Shown piece after piece: positions 22,016 to 32,197 of a stretch of DNA of 64,000 bases. Every line of letters begins with the position of its first letter. Position 1 is the stretch's first letter. The notes beneath the pieces are model-generated. The model saw nothing but the letters and a program-made list of their open reading frames with translations. It searched no databases and was not told where the DNA came from. Position numbers and translations under genes: made by a program. Source of the DNA: Notolepis coatsorum (Eukaryota; Chordata; Actinopteri; Aulopiformes; Paralepididae); NCBI GenBank assembly GCA_963971535.1, contig OZ020601.1, positions 23,555,335-23,619,334 on the forward strand, read 5' to 3'.

Positions 22016-22692
22016 CTGCGGGCGGAGCTAACAATATACTCGTCATCACCATACATAACGCTTATATTGAAACACGTTGACATTAGGGCCGTTCTTTCAA
22101 CCTAAAAGTGCACTTTCTTCAACCTCGAACCTAAATTCCTTAGCAACCCGTATTACCAAGTAAACAAATCACGGAACGATGGCCAGTTAGCCCGCAGCAA
22201 CCTAGTGCTAGTAACGTTAGCTCCCGGAACGATGGCCAGTTAGCCCGCAGCAACCTAGTGCTAGTAACGTTAGCTCCCAGAACGATGGCCAGTTAGCTCG
22301 CAGCAACCTAGTGCTAGTAACGTTAGCTCCCGGAACGATGGCCAGTTAGCCCGCAGCAACCTAGTGCTAGTAACGTTAGCCCCCGGAACGATGGCCAGTT
22401 AGCCCGCAGCAACCTAGTGCTAGTAACGTTAGCTCTCGGAACGATGGCCAGTTAGCCCGCACCAGAGTCATATAATATAATTATATTACATGACTCTGGC
22501 CCGCAGCAGCCAGGTATCAACGCTAGCTCACAGAACGATGGCCACGTAACCCTCTGCTGGCGCGTGCTGTGCACTACAATCAACTCTGTCAGTGTAATAG
22601 CAGGGTGTGACGTCACGGTATTGAGAATCATACCGGCGGGATTTTGAAATATCCTGGTATACCGTAATAGCGTCATACCGCCCAAGCCTAGC
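22016..22692. mobile_element. Rearranged hAT copy with an internal ~57-bp repeat
   Basis: The right end CCTGGTATACCGTAATAGCG...CGCCCAAGCCTA matches the right end of the intact hAT at 28695-29565. The stretch ACCCGTATTACCAAGTAAAC also matches that element. The left terminus is missing. Five copies of a ~57-bp unit with AACGATGGCCAGTTAGCCCG lie at 22175-22460. Confidence 0.7.
22459..22500. repeat. Near-perfect 40-bp palindrome
   Basis: CCAGAGTCATATAATATAAT is followed by TATATTACATGACTCTGG. One mismatch pair aside, it folds into a hairpin with almost no loop. It lies at the end of the 57-bp repeat block. Confidence 0.8.
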
Positions 22693-23211
22693 AGGCACCC
22701 CGTCCTAACCACTTAGATCAGTGGGCAGACACAGACAGGCACCCCGTCCTAACCACTTAGATCAGTGGGCAGACACAGACAGGCACCCCGTCCTAACCAC
22801 TTAGATCAGTAAGCAGACACAGACAGGCACCCCGTCCTAACCACTTAGATCAGTGGGCAGACACAGACAGACAGGTACCCCATCCTAACCACTTAGATCA
22901 GTGGGCAGACACAGACAGACAGGCACCCCATCCTAACCACTTAGATCAGTGGGCAGACACAGACAGACAGGCACCCCATCCTAACCACTTAGATCAGTGG
23001 GCAGACACAGACAGACAGGCACCCCATCCTAACTACTTAGATCAGTGGGCAGACACAGACAGACAGGCACCCCATCCTAACCACTTAGATCAGTGGGCAG
23101 ACACAGACAGACAGGCACCCCATCCTAACCACTTAGATCAGTGGGCAGACACAGACAGACAGGCACCCCATCCTAACCACTTAGATCAGTGGGCAGACAC
23201 AGACAGACACC
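22693..23211. repeat. 40-48-bp minisatellite, second block
   Basis: About 12 more units of the 21806 array. Units lengthen towards the right, where ACAGACAGACAGG repeats are added, so the period changes along the array. Confidence 0.95.
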
Positions 23212-23402
23212 CCGGGGACCAACTCCAGCTGTAATGCCAGTACCTTGGTCAAGGACGATGGCAGGAGCCTAGCATGTCTCTTGGTGTGGGAAGAGACGCA
23301 GGGAGAACACGCAAACTCCACACAGAAAGGCCCCCAGTTGTGTTTGAGCCAAGGACCCATCTTATTGTGAGGCAACAATGCTAACCCATTGCACCACCAA
23401 CC
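23212..23402 (-). mobile_element. tRNA-derived SINE, minus strand
   Basis: On its own strand it runs GGTTGGTGGTGCAATGGGTT, TTGGCTCAAACACAACTGG (degenerate B box), GGCCTTTCTGTGTGGAGTTT, and ends ACTGGCATTACAGCTGGAGT. It is the same family as the split SINE at 34868-35450. Confidence 0.8.
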
Positions 23403-23748
23403 TTTCTATAAAGCCAAACAAAGAAGCCTATATTTTATTTGAGGTTCAACAACAGTGTCAGTCAAGGACATAGTCAGAAGCAGGGGTCATGTCTGGGAAC
23501 AGGCTGGTGTTTCAGACACAAGTTAGTTTTTGAGTTTCTCAGTCCTACTTGATCACCTAATGATGGTGGAGTCATCGGGAATAAGGAATCCCACTTAATC
23601 CTGGACCTGCAGCACATGGCATTCTATCAGCCCTGGAGGAAAACAACAACAGTGTTTAATCCTCTCTTCTCCTAGGTGGTCCTGTCTAAATTGGTTAGGA
23701 TTAAAACATTTGATAACACAGTGTTTATTTCTTCTCTTCTTCTTCTAG
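23403..23748 (+). other. Intron end with a duplicated acceptor
   Basis: Two copies of CAGTGTTTA-pyrimidines-CTAG|GTGGTCCTGT lie 73 bp apart. The true acceptor ends at 23748, and a decoy CTCCTAG ends at 23675 followed by GTGGTCCTGTCTAA. Using the decoy would shift the frame (73 is not a multiple of 3). Confidence 0.75.
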
Positions 23749-23859
23749 GTGGTCCTGTGTAAGTTCCACTCAGTGTTCCTGTCTCAGAAAGGCCAAGTGT
23801 TTACCTGCGGACATGGACAGGGAGGACGACTTGGCCATGGGGATGAACAGACATATCTG
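23749..23859 (+). CDS. ibtk: ibtk exon: RCC1-like repeat 2, first part
   Basis: Exactly 37 codons in phase 0 at both ends. Acceptor CTTCTTCTAG, donor CTG|GTGAGA. It encodes VVLCKFHSVFLSQKGQVFTC and GHGQGGRLGHGD, an RCC1 repeat core with the conserved GQGGRLGHGD motif. Confidence 0.95.
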
Positions 23860-24544
23860 GTGAGACTCTACTTTGACCAGTTAGTGGCTCTAGACTCTGG
23901 CACCGCCTCCCTCTAAGTATCTTCTGAGTCAGCTGCTAATTTTAAGAAGCTCCCAAAAGCCTACCTGTACTCAGTAATTTTCTTAATCTGTTAAAGGCTG
24001 TTATGTTTTTGTGTTTTTATTGGTTGTAAGTGTGCATTTGTTATTGTGCAATTGCTCTTTTGAACAATATTGTGCAATCGTTTATAAAGTTTGTGAAGCA
24101 GTTACTCTACCATATTGAATGGTGCTATATATATATATATACCGGTGTGTGTATATATATACATAAAAGTTCATACAACTATTGTACTGTAGGTAGAGGT
24201 GTATAATGCAAAGGACCTGGGATGGAAGAGTTGCGATACATGTCAGCACTGATGTGTTGTTATTATTCTGTCCATATGTAATATGTAGTTCATTAATCTG
24301 ACATTAATTACTCTCACTCCTTCTCTCTTATCATATTGTTCTCATTATTCTCTTCCTTCCCCCTTGCTTAAAATGGCAAATCATTTGAGTCATAGTTTTT
24401 GTGTCATGGTATGGAGTTATTGTCTGTTTTTCATTGACAAAATTAACATGGCTCTCATTCTCCTCCTCCATCCCGTTCTCACTCCTTTTGTTTGTCTTCC
24501 TGGCCCTCCTCCTCCTCTTCCTCACCCCCCACCCCTCCGCCCAG
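23860..24544 (+). other. ibtk intron
   Basis: It contains a short AT/GT microsatellite (24127-24172) and a long C/T-rich tract before the next acceptor. No mobile element was recognised. Confidence 0.5.
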
Positions 24545-24715
24545 GTTCCTCGGATGGTGGAGGGTCTGTTATCACACCACTGCTCCCAGGTGGCGGCAGC
24601 CAAGGACCACACGGTGGTGCTGACGGAGGAGGGCTACGTCTACACCTTCGGCCTCAACAGCTTCCACCAGCTGGGGCTGGCGCCTCCGCCCGCGTCTGCA
24701 CACGTCCCCAAACAG
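24545..24715 (+). CDS. ibtk: ibtk exon: RCC1-like repeat 3
   Basis: 57 codons, phase 0 at both ends, acceptor CCGCCCAG, donor CAG|GTACCG. It encodes HCSQVAAAKDHTVVLTEEG followed by YVYTFGLNSFHQLGLAPPP, again an RCC1 repeat (the AAxxxHTxxLTxxGxVYxxG pattern). Confidence 0.95.
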
Positions 24716-25971
24716 GTACCGGAGGGGCTAGGGTTGATTTAGCTTGTTGTTGTGATAATGCAACAGGGTTCCTTGAACAATTTCAATCAAACTGATATGA
24801 CTGTGATCATTTCCTGTTGTTATTGAAATAAATAATAGGTCCTTTTCACAGCAGCCAATTTGACTCGTCATAGAAGGGTAAACAAAGGTATAACCATAGA
24901 TATAGAATATTTGTTATTATGTAATCCTAGATAAATAATATTTATTATTCTGTAACCTAGGGATGGGCATTGATTTTCAAATATTCGTTAAATTAGAAAA
25001 GCAAATCGATTTGTTTATGCAAATATTATTTTGTCTAAACAAATATATTCTCCTTTTGTGTTTACTGGCACCTACACTTTAGTGTATTGAGAGGGGACCC
25101 TATTAACTGTTACACCGCATGCTGGGTACAGACACCTACACTGTAGTGTATTGAGAGGGGACCCTATTAACTGTTACACCGCATGCTGGGTACAGACACC
25201 TACACTGTAGTGTATTGAGAGGGGACCCTATTAACTGTTACACCGCATGCTGGGTACAGACACCTACACTGTAGTGTATTGAGAGGGGACCCCTGCTGAA
25301 CGGCATGCTGGGTACAGATTGCTAGCTAGGCGTTCTGCCAGCTGTTAACAGACAGTTATGCTACAGTACCTGGCTGCTTGTATCCTTCCGGCAAGCAACA
25401 AGCCCTTCCGCGTTGCTCTGATTGGCCAGCGATCTTCTACGATCGTTTCCCCCCTACGCCGGTAACACGCGCATGCCGCCACACGCTCACACACAAGCAG
25501 GTTTTAATAGGTTTTGCCGCCGCGGCGGTAGATAATAATAATAATAATACTTAGAATAATAATACTTAGACAAAGGCACGCAATTGGCACAAGTGTAAAT
25601 TATGCATTTGTCACTACTCTCTATATTGACGTGATTCCATCAACACATAGGTAATATTAATAGGTTTTGCCGCCGCGGCATTAAGGCCTCTGCATGCTAC
25701 AGAAACTGCAAAGCAACTGCAACACAACATCAGTTTAGGAGGGAATGTTTTGAGGGCTGTTTTGAATGATTTGAGGGCTGTTTTGAATGATTTTGAGGGC
25801 TTTTTTAAATTATTTTGAGGGCCGTTTTGAATGGTTTTGGGGGCTATTTTGAATTCTCTGTCCCATGGTCACTGAACTTCAGCGGTGGTGTTGTCAAGGA
25901 AACCAGGCCATTTTATCATTGTCTGCTGACTTGATTTTCTAAAGACCATGGCCTTGTCTGCTTGTGTCCAG
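24716..25971 (+). other. ibtk intron with 64-bp and 25-bp tandem repeats
   Basis: Four copies of a ~64-bp unit (CACCTACACTGTAGTGTATT ... CCGCATGCTGGGTACAGA) lie at 25068-25310. About five copies of a 25-bp unit (TTTTGAATGATTTTGAGGGC) lie at 25738-25850, ending 120 bp before the next exon. A hAT-like start TAGGGATGGGCATTG is at 24958. CGCCGCGGCGGTAGATAATA near 25517 and CGCCGCGGCATTAAGG near 25670 suggest one more mobile-element copy. Confidence 0.6.
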
Positions 25972-26089
25972 GTGTTCTCCAAGACCCTGAAGGGCAGGAG
26001 GGTGATCGGTGTGGCCGCAGGAAGGTTCCACACTGTGCTGTGGACCAGGGAGGCCGTCTACACCATGGGACTCAACGGAGGACAGCTGG
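25972..26089 (+). CDS. ibtk: ibtk exon: last RCC1-like repeat
   Basis: 118 nt, phase 0 to phase 1. Acceptor GTGTCCAG, donor CTGG|GTAGGG. It encodes GVAAGRFHTVLWTREAVYTM followed by GLNGGQLG, the final RCC1-type motif. The G left over joins GT of the next exon as glycine, giving QLGYLLDPNGEK. Confidence 0.94.
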
Positions 26090-26118
26090 GTAGGGGGCAA
26101 GGTTCACCTGTCCACTGT

Positions 26119-26287
26119 CTTAACATTAGGACTGGTCAATATATCGTCTTAACAAAAATGAAAATGCTAAACCAGGTTTAAAATGTTGATTATTGCAGAT
26201 ATCATGTATCGTGATATTATTGCTACGGAGGGCCAAATATCAATACAGTATTGTATCGTAATTTATTGCTATTGTCCCACCCCTAGT
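26119..26287. mobile_element. Possible hAT MITE
   Basis: It begins TTAGGACTGGTCAATATATC and ends GTCCCACCCCTA with inner ATATCATGTATCGTGATATT. The ends look hAT-like, but no target duplication could be seen. Confidence 0.35.
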
Positions 26288-26764
26288 ATCCACGGCAACC
26301 AGCGTTATCAGGTCCCCCAGCAAGGTAGATGCTTGAAACCACAGAAGAAGTGAATAAGCTCATTACCCATCTATTCATTCTATATATCTTTTTTTGATCA
26401 TAATTTATTTTGGGTTCTATTCTTCCAAGTTAGTCTTGTTAATATTAGGACTGACCTTGACTACAATTCCTTGTCGACCGACTGACCAACAGCCATACGC
26501 TTTTGGTGACTTATCAAAGAGGCTGTTTAATTCAATTAAATCTGTAAAATAGCTTTTTTAACACATTGTGCTCCTGCTAATGAATGCAGTCTTCAGGAAG
26601 GAACTCTCTATATTTGGTACTTGTCAACAACCAACGCATATTTGTTGATTATTGTTATGCTTTAGATGTGCTTATCATATTCCAGGAAATACCTCATTCA
26701 ACACGCACACACGCAAAGCATAAAAAAAGAAGAGTTAAGCAACTGCACTTAAAGTTATTTCAGA

Positions 26765-27170
26765 CCGGGCGGCTGGGTGGCGTAGCGGAGATTGCGCTCG
26801 TCACCAATGCAAGAGACTCCTGTCTCGACTCCCCGAGTCAGCATTGCCTGCGGCTTGGGCCAGTCGTCATACTATCTCAATTGGCAGAGGTAGCGGGTGG
26901 AAAGTCGATGGGTGGGGATTGGACGTTGTGGACAGCGACTCCTACAGGTCGGTTGGGTGACGCCTGTACAGCAGAGACAGGAAGTATCGGGGGCAGTGTG
27001 AGCCTCCCACGCGTTACTCCTCGCCACTGAGAGTCCGCGCTGTCTGGTGAAAAGATGCGACAGGCTGCCTCCTCGTGTACCGGAGGGGACACGTGATGCA
27101 AGGCTTCTATCCTCACTACAGCCGACCAGTGGGAGGCATAGTATAGCAACGTTCAAGACAGGGGAGGGGA
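26765..27170 (+). mobile_element. Long tRNA-derived SINE, copy 1
   Basis: It opens with GGCGGCTGGGTGGCGTAGCG, tRNA-like with an A-box-type TGGCGTAGCGGA. The ~300-bp body contains GATTGGACGTTGTGGACAGC, GACTCCTACAGGTCGGTTGG, GGAAAGATGCGAC-type and GAGGGGACACGTGATGC, and it ends GACAGGGGAGGGG. The following copy has the same order of blocks. Confidence 0.7.
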
Positions 27171-27680
27171 GGGCGGCTACGTGGTGCAGTGGGCAAGGCG
27201 CTCACCACGAATACTGGAGACTGGGCTCGAACAGGTTCGCCTCCCTGTTCGAGCCCAGCGCTCCACATTGCTTTCAGTTTAGCTGGTCGTCCGCACTAAT
27301 ACACATTGGCAGTATTAGGGGGAGGGAAACTGATGGGTGGGGATCGGGCGTTGTGGACAGCGACTCCTACAGGTCGGTTGGTGCGCCTGCGCAGTAGAAT
27401 CAGGAAGCGACGGGGGCGGGGCCCCTCCAAAGCCCAGACCCCTGACGCTGAAAGATCGAGCCGCGCAGGTGGAAAGATGCGACTGCTGTTACCTCGAGTA
27501 TCGGAGGGGACTTGTGCTATGTATGACTTAGTCCACATTGCAGCCGGCTTGTGGGAGGCAAGAAACAGCGTTCGAGACAGGGGAGGGTTGAATTGGATGA
27601 TACGAAAATTGGGATGGGAGAAAAATAGAAAATGGGAGAAAAAGTGGATACAAAAAAAGACAGGGGAGGGGAGAATTGGA
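27171..27680 (+). mobile_element. Long tRNA-derived SINE, copy 2 (tandem)
   Basis: It starts immediately after copy 1 with AGGGCGGCTACGTGGTGCAG and GCTCACCACG, has a B-box-like GGGCTCGAACAGG, then the same body (GGCGTTGTGGACAGCGACTC, CTACAGGTCGGTTGGTGCG, GGAAAGATGCGACTGCTG) and an A-rich end with GGGAGAAAAAGTGG. Two full-length copies head to tail without spacer suggest a dimer or insertion of one into the tail of the other. Confidence 0.7.
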
Positions 27681-27907
27681 GGGTGAAAATAAGGAGAAAA
27701 AGCTGATAATTTTTTTTTTCAGACTATAACAACCCATTAGTCAACTAATAACTAACTCTCTATCACTCATCTTCCACAAGAGTAATGTTAACATTATCTA
27801 TCTGTAGTTTGAGTCGACCGTCAGAGATGCCTCGTGAGAGATGGAACTCTAGCAGAGTTGAGAAGGAATCTGTGGACAAATGGGCTCTCTTGCTCTCTTT
27901 CTCTCTC

Positions 27908-27920
27908 ACACACTCACTCA

Positions 27921-28007
<87 letters not shown>
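27908..28007. repeat. (CA)n microsatellite
   Basis: CACTCACTCA leads into about 42 CA dinucleotides, ending CACTCTCGC. It lies about 225 bp before the exon at 28232. Open frames here are artefacts. Confidence 0.97.
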
Positions 28008-28010
<3 letters not shown>

Positions 28011-28231
28011 CGCTATATGTTTTTATTTTTTATTTGCTAGTATGGTCGTGACATTAGTATTACATTTTTCTCTAAGTGGTATTAAATATGTCTTAGTCTT
28101 AAATTGAACTTGTTGAAACCTGTAGCCTGTTAATTACAGTTGCACCTCTTTGATCATGTACACATGCATAATCCTATCCTAACGTTACACTTTCATTTGA
28201 GTGACCTTTGACCCGATGTGTTGACCTCCAG

Positions 28232-28412
28232 GTTACCTGCTTGACCCCAACGGGGAGAAGTGTGTCACGGCCCCCCGACAGGTCTCAGCTCTGCACCACA
28301 AAGATGTCTCCATCGCCATGGCAGCGGCCAGCAACGGGGCGACCGTGGTCGTGACGGAGAAGGGCGATGTCTACCTGCTGGCTGACTACCAGTGCAAGAA
28401 GCTGGCCTCCAG
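28232..28412 (+). CDS. ibtk: ibtk exon: linker after the RCC1 region
   Basis: 181 nt. Two bases complete the glycine codon, then 59 codons follow and AG is left for the next exon. Acceptor GACCTCCAG, donor CAG|GTGAAT. It encodes LLDPNGEKCVTAPRQVSAL and ends KGDVYLLADYQCKKLAS, closely matching vertebrate IBTK. The donor is copied, in a stronger form, in the array that follows; read-through would meet a TGA stop at once. Confidence 0.95.
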
Positions 28413-28694
28413 GTGAATAGATGTTAGCACTTTAATCACTGTACTATACATACAGTACTATAATACTGTACAATACAGTATAATTACCTCCAGGTGAGTA
28501 GACGTTAGCACTTTAATCACTGTACTATACATGCAGTACTATAATACTGTACAATACAGTATAATTACCTCCAGGTGAGTAGACGTTAGCACTTTAATCA
28601 CTGTACTATACATGCAGTACTATAATACTGTACAATACACAGTATAATTACCTCCAGGTGAGTAGACGTTAGCACTTTAATCACTGTACTATAC
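28413..28694. repeat. ~81-bp tandem array that copies the exon donor, first block
   Basis: Each unit contains CCTCCAG|GTGAGTAGACGT, then TTAGCACTTTAATCACTGTA and CAGTACTATAATACTGT. The unit begins with the last seven exon bases, so the array arose by duplication across the exon-intron border. Copied donors have GT at 28494, 28575 and 28658. A hAT element then interrupts; the array resumes at 29566. Confidence 0.95.
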
Positions 28695-29565
28695 TAGGCT
28701 TGGTCGGTATCCTTTTTTTCACACCGTTATACCATTATGACATAATACCCCGGTGTACGGTATTTGACGGTATGACTTTCATTTTCATCAGCGCGCGCGC
28801 GGGGAGGGGGGGGGGTCAACCCGTGTTACCAAGTAAACAAGTCATCGTCAGCTCTCAAAAGGTAGTCAGAAGCCTGCACCGTTAGCGTTACTGCGTTAGC
28901 ATGATCTAGCCTAGCCATGGCAGACTATTTGATTCGTTAAGGGCTCGAAATTGCCTGGGTTTTGGTCATATGCTCCCGAAATGCTCCCGTTGTTTGGCTA
29001 CTTCTATGTGCAGTGAAAACTACTCTAATGCTTTATAACCTAGTCATTGATTTAGTTCAGGGTAATCTAAGATTAGCCGCAGAGCTAACGCTAGTTAATG
29101 TGAGCTAACGCTAGTTAATCAAGCTCAGTAGCTCACAGAGAGAGATAAACAGCTGACAGCGGATAGTACAGGACGGTACAAATACAATAAAAAGGCGGGT
29201 GGGGGCTGTTGTGTAAACCTTGTACTCTTTAGTTCACATATAATAAGAGACGGATTATTTGCTTGCTCCACCAGTGCACCACAACAACAACACACCAACT
29301 CTCGTCACAACGCTTTACGGTATTTTCACAGCACTGTCGCAACATTACCGTAAAACGTGAACACCGTTGTGACCCACTCGCTCCACTAGTGAGGACGCCT
29401 GGTCTCGCCCTCTGCTGGCGCGTGTGTGCACTACACTCAAAACTCTGTTTCACTGTAATAGAAGCTGAAGCGCATCTGTGATTTTGACGGTGACGGACGG
29501 TATTGATTTTCAATACCGTCGGGATTTCTAAATACCCTGGTATACCGTAATACCGTCCAAGCCTA
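28695..29565. mobile_element. hAT element inside the donor array
   Basis: Ends TAGGCTTGGTCGGTATCC and GTAATACCGTCCAAGCCTA are inverted, with the 8-bp duplication TACTATAC at 28687-28694 and 29566-29573. It is 871 bp long and non-coding. A degenerate relative is at 22016-22692. Confidence 0.92.
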
Positions 29566-29935
29566 TACTATACATGCAGTACTATAATACTGTACAATAC
29601 AGTATAATTACCTCTAGGTGAGTAGACGTTAGCACTTTAATCACTGTACTATACATGCAGTACTATAATACTGTGCAATACAGTATAATTACCTCCAGGT
29701 GAGTAGACGTTAGCACTTTAATCACTGTACTATACATGCAGTACTATAATACTGTACAATACAGTATAATTACCTCCAGGTGAGTAGACGTTAGCACTTT
29801 AATCACTGTACTATACATGCAGTACTATAATACTGTGCAATACAGTATAATTACCTCCAGGTGAGTAGATGTTAGGACTTTAATCACTGTACTATACATG
29901 CAGTACTATAATACTATACAATATTATTGGTATTA
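29566..29935. repeat. ~81-bp donor-copying array, second block
   Basis: Four more units. Copied donor GTs lie at 29618 (TAG|GTGAGT), 29699, 29780 and 29861 (all CAG|GTGAGT). Together with the first block there are seven donor copies downstream of the real one. Confidence 0.95.
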
Positions 29936-30263
29936 CTACAGTGTTCTTAGTGTATACTAACCCCACCACTTGTTGTTATTCATATTATTACATTGTTCTT
30001 AGTGTATACTAACCCCGCCACTCATTGTTGTTATTGCTATTATTACATTGTTCTTAGTGTATACTAACCCCGCCACTCGTTGTTGTTATTCCTATTATTA
30101 CATTGTTCTTAGTGTATACTAACCCCGCCACTCATTGTTGATATTCCTATTATTACAGTGTTCTTAGTGTATACTAACCCCGCCACTCGTTATTATTATT
30201 AGTGTTCTTAGTGTATACTAACCCCACCACTCGTTGTTGTTATTATTATTACAATGTTCTTAG
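29936..30263. repeat. ~52-bp minisatellite, split by a TTAG-flanked element
   Basis: Units read TGTTCTTAGTGTATACTAAC, CCCGCCACTCGTTGTTGTTA, TTATTACA. Six copies lie before the inserted element and one or two after it (31209-31290). Confidence 0.9.
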
Positions 30264-31208
30264 CACTATAATCGCCAAGGACGCCTTAACACGTCATTCC
30301 CCGCCATGCTAATTCTGCCAATGACGCCGTAACACGTCATTGAGATCAATATTTCAAAAATCTGTGATCGCAATCATATTTCTCCCGCGGAGACTTGAGA
30401 TCTACTGTTGATCCCCTCTCAACTCTCCAACGGTTCAAGAGCGCCATCTGGTGGCCGATCGGCGGATCGCCCAAACCGGGAACGGAAACTGGTGCTCATC
30501 CAAAATCTGTCCGACCACTCGCTATAGGTCCCGGGACTCGGGCTCGACACAATGGATAGCGATCCGTTACCAATAACTCGATAAACAACATGATTTGGAC
30601 GTATATACTATTATACAACGTGGAGATGGATCGCATATTTCAACATCCCATAATAGGAATATTTTTGCTCCACGCTCATCGCCCAACGGCCCGAGGAGAC
30701 TGGGGTAAGATTCAGCGTTTTTTTTTACCGTGTTCGATACAAACTGCTCTAATGATCATATCACCCACACTAGATGAATCATCTAACGTTGGTCACGGAA
30801 TTATAAACGACCCCCCCCCATCCGGTCAACATCAGATGATAAGTAGTAACTTCTAGAAGCACGTCCATTTGAATTTTTTTTTATCTCGCGCGGATCGCTA
30901 TCAAACTGTATTTGATCATCAATATAATGCATTTAGGGCTATAAATCACGTTCTGGAGAATGCTGCAGAAAACGATAAAAACATATTTATACTTTAGACC
31001 GTATTTTAGTATGAATATGTGAATGAAAAAGTATAACGTTGCTACATCCTGAACGATAGATAATTGACGTTGAATGGGCCATAGTAATGTCAATTTAGCA
31101 ATACAATTTAAAAAGTTATAGCCCTGCAAAGAAGGGGAACTTCTCCATAGACAAATAGAGCTGGCAGAGGATGGTATAAGGATGTACATAAGCGTGGCAG
31201 TGAAAGGG
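30264..31208. mobile_element. TTAA-family element (family B) inserted at TTAG
   Basis: This is the same family as 37711-38659: both have ACGCCNTAACNCGTCNTT near the left, GCGCCATCTGGTGGCCGATC, and GAACTTNTCCATAGACAAAT near the right. The flanks are TTAG at 30260-30263 and 31209-31212. Removing the element restores one unit of the surrounding minisatellite. Length is 945 bp, non-coding. Confidence 0.85.
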
Positions 31209-31320
31209 TTAGTGTATACTAACTCCGCCACTCGTTGTTGTTATTATTATTACAGTGTTCTTAGTGTATACTAACCCCTCATCATGTTTGCTCTCCCTGC
31301 TCTCTTTGTGTTGCTGACAG

Positions 31321-31444
31321 GCAACTGAACATCAAGAAGGTGTTGGTCAGTGGAGGGAGCCTGGACCACCGCGTGGACCCGCAGGTCCTGAACGAGGGAG
31401 CAGGAGAAAAGATCTCCATCCTGGCCCTGGATGAAGCCGGGAGG
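31321..31444 (+). CDS. ibtk: ibtk exon: linker
   Basis: 124 nt (1 + 41 codons). Acceptor GTTGCTGACAG, donor AGG|GTGAGC. It encodes QLNIKKVLVSGGSLDHRVDP and ISILALDEAGR, conserved in IBTK between the RCC1 and first BTB regions. Confidence 0.94.
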
Positions 31445-31479
31445 GTGAGCACGGCCCCTCAGCCAGGATGCAAGCCTTA

Positions 31480-31658
31480 GTGCTTCATTCTGATGTATGG
31501 CTCAGATCAGATTTTCTTTTGTTTGGCTGTTCACATAACTTTTTAAATGTGGCCAATATCAGATTCCAGTGTGAACTTGTCACGCTCCTGAACTGGCCCG
31601 CAAGTGCAAATGAACAATAAAGACGATGGACATAAAAATTTAGAAAGAAAATCTAGAG
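31480..31658. mobile_element. Possible MITE, left part, split by the hAT at 31659
   Basis: GGCTCAGATCAGATTTTCTT, TTCACATAACTTTTTAAATG and GATTCCAGTGTGAAC resemble, in inverted form, AGATTCCATGTGATTTTTGC and GTTCACACTGTTGTGA at 34018-34060. The pair may be the two ends of one MITE spanning 31480-34140. Confidence 0.4.
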
Positions 31659-32084
31659 CAGGGGTCTCAAACTCAATTTACCTGGGGGCCGCTGGAGGTA
31701 GAGTCTGGGTGAGGCTGGGCCGCATCAAATATTCCACAAAAAAAGGGTTTCAAGTATTCAAAAAAAAAGTACAACTGATCCAATCTTCTCACAAACTCAT
31801 TAAAAAACCTCACAAACACCAGCAACTGACCATTCTCAGTGGTGTCAGTGGACTCATCTTAATCTCCCCTCGGGGATAAATAAAGGTTTTCAATTCAATC
31901 CACAGCTATGGAAATGCTCTGTGCATTTTTTTTTTATTCTATCACAAAGCTGTTTAATCAAATCATCAGCCAGTATTTCAGTTATTCTGGTTGCTGTGCT
32001 ATCTGAGGAGGATTTGCTTTTGTTTGCCTTCAAACATGGTCTCCATCACTTCAGTCATACATTATTTTATTATGTATGCATCAG

Positions 32085-32166
32085 GGTCGGGAACCTATGG
32101 CTCGCGAGCCATATATGGCTCTTCTGGTGACAGCATATGGCTCCCAGAAATTTGAGTAAAAAATAA

Positions 32167-32197
<31 letters not shown>

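Noticed and set aside
24364..24795. 143-codon frame across the RCC1 exon at 24545
   Set aside because: It is in a different frame from the exon that joins its neighbours; the RCC1 frame ending at 24715 is the real one.
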